Of a DNA stretch of 24,464 bases, positions 17,888 to 24,464 are shown one piece after another. The notes below the pieces were generated by a model. The model had not been told where the DNA came from. It searched no databases and saw only the letters and a program-made list of their open reading frames with translations. The stretch comes from Terfezia claveryi (Eukaryota; Ascomycota; Pezizomycetes; Pezizales; Pezizaceae). A program made the position numbers and the translations under genes. The DNA is taken from contig WHUX01000467.1 in NCBI GenBank assembly GCA_015179025.1, forward strand, positions 1-24,464. The letters run 5' to 3'. Position 1 is the first letter of the stretch; each line of letters starts with the position of its first letter.

Positions 17888-20800
17888 TTAGTCTTCGTCT
17901 TCCGGCAATGGTCCTGGTTTGCTCGGATATCGTCTGTGGAAGTCATCAATAGCCTTAAGTTTGTTGATGTTGGTTGCCGGTTCCCAGTCTGGTCTTTCAA
18001 ACCCTACCCATTTCACTAAGTACTCTAATTTCCTCCTCCGAAGACGAGAATCCAAGATTTCTTCCACATGCCACTCCTCCTCATTATCAACTATCACTGG
18101 TGGAGGTGGTGGGTTGTATTGCCCAGGTAGGGGATTATTATTTGCCGGGTCGAGGAGTGAAACATGCTGGACTCGGTGGTAATGCACACTGGCGGGGAAG
18201 TCGAGTTCGTATGCATAGGGGGATATGACCTTTGTGATCTTGTAGGGGCCAATCCGTTTATGGTCGAGCTTTCTACTTGGTCGTTGTGTTGTAATGTGCT
18301 GGCTATTAAACCAAACCAGATCTCCCTCCTTGAATACTGGGGCATTATCCCGTCCTTTGTCTGCTTGCTCCTGTTGCCGTGCCTGCGCCCTAGCCATCTC
18401 GTTTTGTAAGTGTTCCGTTATTTCCTTGATCTTCCTGGCCACCTCTATAGTACTCCGCTCATCAGGTCGTATGGGCTTTTCCTCGAAACCAAATTGCCAC
18501 AGCGGGTCATAACCATAATTCGCAAAGAAGGGAGATGACCCAGTTGTTTCAGAAGCTTGATTATTAGCTGCAAACTCGGCGAGATGCAACCAGTTCTCCC
18601 AGTCATCCTGCAAATAATTAACATAAACCCGTAAATATTGTTCTAGAGTGGCATTGACTCGCTCGGTCTGACCGTCAGTTTGAGGGTGAAATGGTGTGGA
18701 CAGGAGAGATTGAATCTTAAGCACTTGACAGAGAACTTTCCAAAAATGAGAGATGAATTGAGACCCACGGTCTGATACAATTGTTCTAGGAAGACCATGG
18801 AGGCGGAAGATATGCCGAGCATATAGATCTGCTAACTGCTCTGCAGTAGTGGTATCACGACAGGGAATGAAGTGCCGCATTTTAGTTAGTCGACATACTA
18901 CTACCAAAATTGCGTTGTATCCATTTGACCATGGTAGCCCAATAATGAAATCCATGGAGATGTCTTGCCAAGCACCTTGGGGAATTGCGAGTGGTCGAAG
19001 AATGCCGTATGGGGCATGTCGTGTCGTTCGAGCACGTTGACAGGGGTGACAGTTGCGTACATACTGATCGACATCCCTATGCATTTTTGGCCAATAATAT
19101 TGTCGCGAGATAAGCTCAAGCGTCTTGGATCGCCCTGGATGCCCAGCTGCTGGGATATCGTGATGGTCCTGGATTAGACGGAGCTTTAGGGGCATATAAT
19201 TTGGTACATATATCCGCCTACGATATCTTAGCTTTCCATTATCCTCTTCGCATTCGGCTAACGAGATGTCCTTAGATCGCTTCTCTCCTTGTTGTAGCTT
19301 AACTAATATCTTCCTTGGCAGTGGATCAACTTCAAAGCCCCTATTAAACAAGTCCTCTAGTCTTAGCTCTTCTACTGTCGCATTGATTGTTAAATTGTGA
19401 GGTTTGAGAACGACTTGATTTTGAAACCTTATACGTTCATCTCCTTCCTTTGGAAGGTCTCCTGACCTTCTTGTTAATGCATCTGGTTTCCCCCCTGCTT
19501 TACCTGGGCGGTAAACTATCTTGAAGTTGAAGCGGGAGAGAAATTCTGACCATCGAGCTTGACGGCGGTTGAGGAGTTTTGTTGACATAAAGTATTCTAG
19601 ATTCTTATGATCTGAGAGTACTTTAATTGGGTGGGGGGTGGATTCTAATTCAGCTCGCCATTCTTCGAAGCATCGGATAATAGCCATTAATTCCTTATCA
19701 TAAATCTCATAGTTGCATTCAGTTGGTGAGTGCTTCTTAGAGAAGTAAGCAACAGGGTGAAGTATGCCATTATCGTCATATTGCGAAAGAATTCCAGCAG
19801 AAACGTAGTCTGATGCATCTGTTTCTACTATAATTTCACGGTCAGGATCAAAATGCTGGAGAACGGGAGCGGAAGTAAACGCTGTTTTAAGGTTTTGGAA
19901 CGCCTTCTGGCATTCTTCGCTCCAATGCCAGGTTGTATTTTTTTTTGTTAGTTTCACGATAGGAGCTACAATCTTGGAGAAGTCTTTGATAAACCGGCGA
20001 TAAAAATTGGCGAATCCTAGAAAAGCACGAGCATCATGAAGGTTAATTGGGGATTCCCAGTCCATTACGGCCTTAACTTTAGCTGGATCCATTTGTATCC
20101 CTTCTGCGGAGATAATCATGCCTAGGTAGTGGACCGTGGTCTTATGAAATTCACACTTCTCGGGTTTTAGGTAGAGGCCGGCTTTTTGGAGAGCTTGCAA
20201 TACCTTGGTAACATGTGTTCGGTGTTCTTCGAGGGTATCGCTATATATTAAAATGTCATCAAGATAAGCCGTACAGAAATTGTCAAGGAAGGGATGGAGA
20301 ACATCATTAATAAAATGTTGGAAGCTGGCAGGAGCATTTGTGAGGCCGAAAGGCATAACTAAGGTCTCATATAAGCCATAACGAGTTCGGAATGCTGTTT
20401 TCCATTCCTCTCCTTCCGCCATCCGGATGAGGTTGTAGGCGCTTCTAATGTCAAGAGCCGTATAGTATCGTGCCTTAGAAAGTCTAGTCAAAGTCTCTCG
20501 TATAAGGGGTAGTGGGTATCGGTTCTTGATGGTACCATCATTAAGACCACGATAATCCACACAAAGACGCAAGGACCCATCCTTCTTCTTAACAAATAAG
20601 ATAGGTGCACCTGCGGGAGATGAGGAGGCACGAATAAATCCTTTGGACAGGTTTTCTTCTAACCATACTTTAAGAGCCTCTAACTCTGGTTTTGATAGGG
20701 AGTATAGAGGTCCAAAAGGGGGAGTAAATCCTTCTTTAAGAGGAATTTTATGGTCGTAAGGTCGGTGGGGGGGGAGGATTTCCGCAATAGCCTTCTTAAA

Positions 20801-21202
20801 TAATGGAAGGAATTCGTGGTATTCAGAAGGCACTAGTTCCTTGATCTTATCCTCCTCCGTCTTAGGTTGTTGTTCAGGATCTTTTAAAGCCATGTTAAGT
20901 TCGTAGATAGTTGTTCGGAAGGCTGTTTCTACCTGCTTTGCTTTTTTAACTAGGCGACTAAAGGTTGATCCTGCAATAAGGGCAATTCCGGGGTTTTCTG
21001 GAACTGGAATTGAGATACCCTTTATGGTCGAGGGTTTTTCACAACTAACTATAAGGTGATTCCCATCCAAAAACTCTTCCTCTGAAGACTGTAAAGACGA
21101 ACTGGAAATGCTTAAAGAGTCCAGAAATTTATCCTGCCTCAACTCAGTGCCATCCTTCTGAGGTGAGGCTACTCTTTTGCCTGTTCCCCAACTTCTAGTC
21201 CC
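17888..21202 (-). CDS. pol: E3 Pol: RT-RNase H-integrase-chromodomain, intact, without protease
   Basis: The frame is open from 21202 and overlaps the gag end by 34 nt in the -1 frame. No ATG occurs early, so it is probably made by -1 frameshifting. Counting from the TTG at 21142 (1,084 residues): linker 1-100; RT about 120-330 with catalytic D231 and YLDD at 293-296; RNase H about 435-560 with D442, E484 and D511; integrase zinc-binding region with H661, H668, C698 and C701; catalytic core D731, D791 and E827 (a D,D35E triad); GPY/F module about 963-985; chromodomain about 1025-1072. Every catalytic residue is in place and there is no internal stop. It would copy the element RNA into DNA and integrate it, with the chromodomain biasing the target. 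The missing protease leaves the polyprotein uncleaved unless another copy supplies it. Confidence 0.93.
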   Translation of the reverse strand, partial: GTRSWGTGKRVASPQKDGTELRQDKFLDSLSISSSSLQSSEEEFLDGNHLIVSCEKPSTIKGISIPVPENPGIALIAGSTFSRLVKKAKQVETAFRTTIYELNMALKDPEQQPKTEEDKIKELVPSEYHEFLPLFKKAIAEILPPHRPYDHKIPLKEGFTPPFGPLYSLSKPELEALKVWLEENLSKGFIRASSSPAGAPILFVKKKDGSLRLCVDYRGLNDGTIKNRYPLPLIRETLTRLSKARYYTALDIRSAYNLIRMAEGEEWKTAFRTRYGLYETLVMPFGLTNAPASFQHFINDVLHPFLDNFCTAYLDDILIYSDTLEEHRTHVTKVLQALQKAGLYLKPEKCEFHKTTVHYLGMIISAEGIQMDPAKVKAVMDWESPINLHDARAFLGFANFYRRFIKDFSKIVAPIVKLTKKNTTWHWSEECQKAFQNLKTAFTSAPVLQHFDPDREIIVETDASDYVSAGILSQYDDNGILHPVAYFSKKHSPTECNYEIYDKELMAIIRCFEEWRAELESTPHPIKVLSDHKNLEYFMSTKLLNRRQARWSEFLSRFNFKIVYRPGKAGGKPDALTRRSGDLPKEGDERIRFQNQVVLKPHNLTINATVEELRLEDLFNRGFEVDPLPRKILVKLQQGEKRSKDISLAECEEDNGKLRYRRRIYVPNYMPLKLRLIQDHHDIPAAGHPGRSKTLELISRQYYWPKMHRDVDQYVRNCHPCQRARTTRHAPYGILRPLAIPQGAWQDISMDFIIGLPWSNGYNAILVVVCRLTKMRHFIPCRDTTTAEQLADLYARHIFRLHGLPRTIVSDRGSQFISHFWKVLCQVLKIQSLLSTPFHPQTDGQTERVNATLEQYLRVYVNYLQDDWENWLHLAEFAANNQASETTGSSPFFANYGYDPLWQFGFEEKPIRPDERSTIEVARKIKEITEHLQNEMARAQARQQEQADKGRDNAPVFKEGDLVWFNSQHITTQRPSRKLDHKRIGPYKITKVISPYAYELDFPASVHYHRVQHVSLLDPANNNPLPGQYNPPPPPVIVDNEEEWHVEEILDSRLRRRKLEYLVKWVGFERPDWEPATNINKLKAIDDFHRRYPSKPGPLPEDED

Positions 21203-22374
21203 TTATTCGTATTCTCCATAACCGTTTCGGCAACTTGTAGGGTACGTTTTTGTACGTGTGGGCAAGTTCTAACCCCATGTCCCATTCCTCCACAATAATA
21301 GCACCTCCCTTCAGCCATTCTCTTTGCTTTTTCCTCCGGAGATATCTTCTTCCTTCCTGCAGACAAATCCATGGGCCCAGGGTGAGTACCCGTGGCTGTA
21401 GAGGTAGAGGGAGTTTGGACTATTTGGGGGTTAACTGGAGCGGGAGCGGTAGGGCGTGATATCATTCGGGGCGTTGGTCCAACACGATTACGCATTTGGG
21501 TTTGTAGCGCGCGGCGACGAGTATCTAGCCTTTGGCAGACCTCCACATACTCGTTAAACTCCGTGGGCTCAGGATGTATGGCGAGGAGATCTTGTTGTAA
21601 TTGGTAGGAAAGTCCGCGCTTTAGAGTTGCCAACTTAGCCGTATTACCCCAACTCGTTTCAGCTGCATATCGTTGAAATTCGGCAAAATAGGCAGCGAAC
21701 TCCCTGGCCCCCTGAATCATCGTTTGTAGTTTGTACTCTGCGTTGGCTACTCGATTTGGATCGCCGAATGCATTTTCGAGAATGGTAATAAGTGCTGCTA
21801 GGTTGGTTAAGTTCACCGTATCGTTTTCAACGTAAGGGGTAACCTGATCTAGGGCATCTTCAGCTAAGGAATTTACTGCTAGTCGAAGTTTTGCTTGTTC
21901 GTCACTATAAGTAGCAGCCTTTAGTCGTAGTTGGGTAAGGAAAGGGCGCAGCTTATTTCGGTCTTTTCCAGAGAATTTTTCTGGGTTGGGTATCTTTTCT
22001 GAACGACTCCCTCCTTCTCCTGGTTGCAACCGAGCCAAAGTCGCATTGATAGCCCTCATATCTTCCAACTGCGTTCGAAGCTCATTAATCACTGTCTCTT
22101 GAGTAGTTACTTCATTTCGTAACTCTTGAGTGGCTGTGCGTAAGGTTGTATCTTCTTGTTGCCGCGCCGTGAGTTGATTCGTTAAGTTCGTTACTTGGGT
22201 TCGTAATCTTACGACATCTTGTCGTCGGTCTGGTAGCCCTAGTAGCTGATCTAGTAGGGTAATGGTTTCATTGAGTATTCCGGTGTAGTCCTGGTTTGCT
22301 GAGTTCAACGCAGTTCGCAAACGAGGAACTAGGTCAACAATAGCGGCCGGCAATTCAACAACGGGCTGAGTCAT
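21169..22374 (-). CDS. gag: E3 Gag capsid/nucleocapsid protein, intact
   Basis: A 401-residue frame starts at the ATG 49 nt inside the 5' LTR. Residues of about 57-118 form a coiled coil-like stretch rich in Leu, Gln and Glu (for example VTNLTNQL and INELRTQLEDM). The retrotransposon Gag domain follows at about 130-295, including PEKFSGKDRNKL and FAAYFAEFQRYA. A CCHC zinc knuckle (CYYCGGMGHGVRTC) is at residues 358-371. Gag should form the cytoplasmic particle and package RNA. The TAG at 21169-21171 follows a GCA AAA GAG context where the Lys tRNA could slip back one base into the pol frame, a weak candidate for the -1 shift. The protein ends 30 residues after the knuckle, consistent with loss of the downstream protease region. 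Confidence 0.92.
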   Translation of the reverse strand: MTQPVVELPAAIVDLVPRLRTALNSANQDYTGILNETITLLDQLLGLPDRRQDVVRLRTQVTNLTNQLTARQQEDTTLRTATQELRNEVTTQETVINELRTQLEDMRAINATLARLQPGEGGSRSEKIPNPEKFSGKDRNKLRPFLTQLRLKAATYSDEQAKLRLAVNSLAEDALDQVTPYVENDTVNLTNLAALITILENAFGDPNRVANAEYKLQTMIQGAREFAAYFAEFQRYAAETSWGNTAKLATLKRGLSYQLQQDLLAIHPEPTEFNEYVEVCQRLDTRRRALQTQMRNRVGPTPRMISRPTAPAPVNPQIVQTPSTSTATGTHPGPMDLSAGRKKISPEEKAKRMAEGRCYYCGGMGHGVRTCPHVQKRTLQVAETVMENTNKGLEVGEQAKE

Positions 22375-22412
22375 TGTTCGTAGCTAGGGGTTGCGCTCAG
22401 TAGAGTGTATCG

Positions 22413-22421
22413 ACGCAACGT
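22413..22421 (-). promoter_or_regulatory. E3 putative self-primer binding site
   Basis: In the element sense ACGTTGCGT lies two bases inside the 5' LTR (22424). It is the exact reverse complement of the LTR segment that reads ACGCAACGT in the element sense (22560-22568), about 37 bases downstream of TATATA. The spacing and core match the E1 arrangement, while two positions differ with compensation. This fits Tf1-type self-priming; no tRNA-type TGG site is present. Confidence 0.65.
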
Positions 22422-22604
22422 AGTGTAACGGCGTAAGTCGATGGCTGTGGCTATAACTAAAGACGTGACTCCAAGGAGCGCACGAAGACGAAACTATAAC
22501 CGTAGATTGAAGTATCAGGACAAAAGGCAGAGTCTGTATTACCAAGGTTATAATACAAGACGTTGCGTAAGGAACAAGAACAAGAAACGACAACTACTGC
22601 TTCC

Positions 22605-22610
22605 TATATA
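22605..22610 (-). promoter_or_regulatory. E3 LTR TATA box
   Basis: TATATA in the element sense (context GTGTATATAGG) is about 45 bases downstream of the 20-bp palindrome. It lies 37 bases upstream of the sequence that pairs with the putative primer-binding site. It should direct gag-pol transcription. Confidence 0.6.
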
Positions 22611-22654
22611 CACGATTGCCGTGGCCAAAGGAGTGGCGCCCGGCTAACTTGACG

Positions 22655-22674
22655 TCACCTGCGATCGCAGGTGA
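22655..22674. repeat. 20-bp palindrome TCACCTGCGATCGCAGGTGA in E3 5' LTR
   Basis: This is the same 20 bases as in the 3' LTR of E3 and in the E1 LTR, placed upstream of the TATA box. Confidence 0.92.
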
Positions 22675-22742
22675 TACTCCGCGATCCACCTCTCTAATCC
22701 CTTCTAGTATTAAGACACTCGCCTGGCAGCGCCAACTCAGCT

Positions 22743-22850
22743 GACACTCGAACAAGTCTGTTCGGGTGTCAAATACCACGCTGACACTCGAACAAGCCTG
22801 TTCGGGTGTCAAATACCACGCTGACACTCGAACAAGCCTGTTCGGGTGTC
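22743..22850. repeat. Three tandem near-palindromes in E3 5' LTR U3
   Basis: This is the copy of the 40-bp-period array at 17714-17821, at the constant LTR offset of 5,029. It lies upstream of the functional promoter. Confidence 0.93.
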
Positions 22851-22882
22851 AAATACTTCGCAAGTAAATCAACGCCGTGACA

Positions 22883-22887
22883 GTAGT
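22883..22887. repeat. E3 target-site duplication, right copy (GTAGT)
   Basis: It matches 17390-17394 exactly. Its last T is also the first base of the E2 3' LTR (TGTCACAAC). Confidence 0.95.
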
Positions 22888-22918
22888 GTCACAACTATGT
22901 GCTTAGTTGTCTTTGTCA

Positions 22919-22938
22919 TCACTTACGATCATAGGTAA
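22919..22938. repeat. Mutated copy of the 20-bp palindrome in E2 LTR
   Basis: TCACTTACGATCATAGGTAA differs from the perfect palindrome at five positions, all C-to-T or G-to-A. Three of these are at CpA or TpG steps, the pattern expected of RIP. Confidence 0.65.
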
Positions 22939-22966
22939 TGGGTTATTATTATTATTGCCTTCAATA

Positions 22967-22985
22967 TCACCTGCGACGCAGGTGA
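22967..22985. repeat. Near-perfect copy of the palindrome in E2 LTR, one base missing
   Basis: TCACCTGCGACGCAGGTGA equals the 20-bp palindrome with the central T deleted. It lies about 80 bases upstream of the E2 TATA box. Confidence 0.85.
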
Positions 22986-23422
22986 TGAGTTATCATTATC
23001 TTGCTTGGTATCCAACATATGGATCTTAGAAAGCTTATTCCTTCCATTGCTCTAGCATAGAATTATATATATATAGCTCCTGTCCCTCATACTGTTGTTG
23101 GATCCCTATCCAATATCTTTTATCCTAATATAGACCTTGCCTCTCTCCGCGAAGGTGTACACTCTTGTAAACCCCCCTCGTCTTGCCTTATCCCATGAAC
23201 AACTCTGCAGCATAGCTGTCTTCCTCTGACATATATGGCAACTACTTCCGTATATCTTGTGTCCCTTACCCTCTGTCTCTCTTGCCTCTTGCTTTTGCCC
23301 ACTATCTCAGCTTTTCCCTATTCATATATATAGCATTCCTATATATGTCTAAGCCTAGCCCTGCCATTGCCCTAGCATACCCCTTAGTCACCTTGTTCTC
23401 AGAGCCCATGTTATTCTTACCA

Positions 23423-24464
23423 TACCTCCTATGGAACTCTGAAGCCTCTGAAGATTCTAAATCAACTCTAGTAATACCTAACTATAGACTTTGTAACTAA
23501 GTTGCTAGAGAACCTAGAATTTAATACTAGTTTAATAGTAGTAGACCAACTGACTAAAATGAGGTATATAATACCCTATTAAAACATCTGTTCTGCCCCA
23601 GACCTAGCCAATCTCTATTTTAACTAGGTGTTTTACTACTATGGCCTCCTAAATCTATTGTATTTGACTAGGTGCCTCAGTTTACTTTAAAATTCTATAA
23701 AGCCTTCTGTAAGCTCTTAGGAATTAAGATATATTACACAATGGCTTACCACCCTTAGATAGATAGCCAGTTGGAAAGAATAAATTCTATCAAAGAACAA
23801 TATCTACTATCTTATATTTACTACCAGTAGAACAACTAGGTATTAGTGTTAGCAACATACAACTTTACTATAAACAACTAGTTGTTAGAATCCTTAAAAA
23901 CTTTTGTATTTTTGGCCAATTATAGTTAATACTCTTAATTTATGAATACTTTAGAACCCTTAAAGAAAGTTTACCTACTAGCTAATGAGTTCACAGGTAG
24001 AATTACTAAACTCTACTCTACTCTAAAGGCTGAATTGGGATATGTTCAAGCTAGACAAGCTAAGTATACTAATACTTAAAGACTACTAGTACTAATATAT
24101 AAGTTTGAAGATAAAATGTGACTTGCTAGTCAACATTTTCAGACAGAATGACCCTCATGTAAACTCAGCTATGAGTTCCTAAACTTATTTGAGGTATTAG
24201 TAGCGGTAGGCATTCATACCTACCAACTGAAGTTTCCCAAAGATATTAAGTGCTACTCTATTATACATGTCTTAAAAATTGAACCTGCTACCAACAATCC
24301 TCTTCTAAGATAGAAGCACCCCCCACTTCCCTCTGTAATACTTGTAGGTGAAGAGAAATAAGAAAGTAAGGAAGTACTAGACTCTAAGAAATGCTATAGG
24401 TAAGTTAAATATAAAGTCAAATAGTTAGAATATTAGGAGACTACTTAGCAACTTGTAGAAGACT
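23423..24464 (+). pseudogene. pol: E5: integrase-to-chromodomain remnant of an E2-family element
   Basis: From about 23429 the sequence aligns with E2 from about 7134: integrase core, then the region equivalent to 16683-17130. The first catalytic Asp region (DFVTKLL, near 23490), a YYGL-like segment near 23640 and a region starting with LKAELGY near 24024 are readable. A chromodomain (VKYKVK followed by a stop where Trp is expected) runs up to the window edge. It is more AT-rich and has more stops than E2, and has no insertion at the E4 site. The absence of anything upstream of the integrase core, with an LTR end abutting it, suggests E2 inserted into this older copy. Confidence 0.8.

Larger units (their letters stand above)
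17395..22882 (-). mobile_element. E3: young, full-length Ty3/gypsy chromovirus (5,488 bp) lacking a protease
   Basis: Two 459-bp LTRs with no difference seen, a perfect 5-bp target duplication, a polypurine tract (17854-17866), a putative self-primer site (22413-22421), an intact gag and an intact RT-RNase H-integrase-chromodomain pol identify a recent insertion. The distance from the gag stop to the RT VKK motif is about 570 bases, against about 1,150 in E2, and no Asp-Ser/Thr-Gly protease motif is present. I infer an internal deletion and dependence on a protease supplied by another copy. Confidence 0.93.
22424..22882 (-). repeat. E3 5' LTR (459 bp)
   Basis: It matches 17395-17853 with no difference that I could find. 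It is the promoter-bearing LTR of the minus-strand element. It contains the palindrome at 22655-22674, the U3 triple repeat at 22743-22850 and the TATA box at 22605-22610. Confidence 0.95.
22887..23422 (+). repeat. E2 3' LTR (about 536 bp)
   Basis: With E3 removed, the E2 polypurine tract (17381-17393) is followed directly by TGTCACAAC at 22887, the start expected of an LTR. From about 23042 it aligns with the E2 5' LTR remnant at 2856-3235. A TATATATATATAG box is at 23064-23076. Two damaged copies of the palindrome occur at 22919-22938 and 22967-22985. The right limit is uncertain by a few bases because both the LTR end and the adjoining E5 sequence are mutated. The open frame at 23282-23500 crosses this boundary and is not a gene. 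Confidence 0.82.

Noticed and set aside
23282..23500. 72-codon plus-strand open frame
   Set aside because: It runs across the E2 LTR end into E5 pol in a frame unrelated to integrase, so it is a chance frame.

Overview
The window looks like repeat-rich DNA from a filamentous fungus, most likely an ascomycete. Essentially all of it is LTR retrotransposon sequence of the Ty3/gypsy class, inserted into one another. I found no host gene, tRNA, rRNA or CRISPR array. The fungal assignment is an inference: the pols resemble the Tf1/sushi-type chromodomain elements of fungi, and the older copies carry C-to-T and G-to-A stop mutations like those left by repeat-induced point mutation (RIP).

Layout (names are mine). 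E5, the oldest, is a plus-strand integrase-to-chromodomain remnant at 23423-24464. E2 is a plus-strand, heavily mutated element that seems to have landed inside E5; it is now in three pieces at 2856-7727, 16678-17394 and 22887-23422. Three minus-strand elements have inserted into E2. E1 (1-2855, cut by the window edge) lies in its 5' LTR. E4 (7728-16677) lies in the integrase C-terminal region, with target duplication ATGGT/ATAGT. E3 (17395-22882) lies exactly at the polypurine tract/3' LTR junction, with a perfect GTAGT duplication.

State of the elements. E3 is young: its two 459-bp LTRs show no difference, gag is open, and pol keeps every reverse transcriptase, RNase H and integrase catalytic residue plus a chromodomain. 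It has no recognisable protease. E1 has an open gag and a protease broken by a frameshift and a stop. E4 is old, with LTRs differing at about one base in ten, yet most of its gag-pol still lies in one reading frame of about 2,450 codons. The exception is a Cys/His-rich stretch between RNase H and integrase. E2 and E5 are riddled with stops.

Most interesting signals: (1) a perfect 20-bp palindrome, TCACCTGCGATCGCAGGTGA, in the LTRs of E1 and E3, with two damaged copies in the E2 LTR; (2) a 9-nt sequence just inside the 5' LTR of E1 and of E3 that is complementary to the predicted transcript start of the same element, with compensating changes between the two, as expected for Tf1-type self-priming; (3) three tandem inverted-repeat units in U3 of both E1 and E3; (4) the missing protease in the youngest element; (5) the extra Cys/His module in E4.
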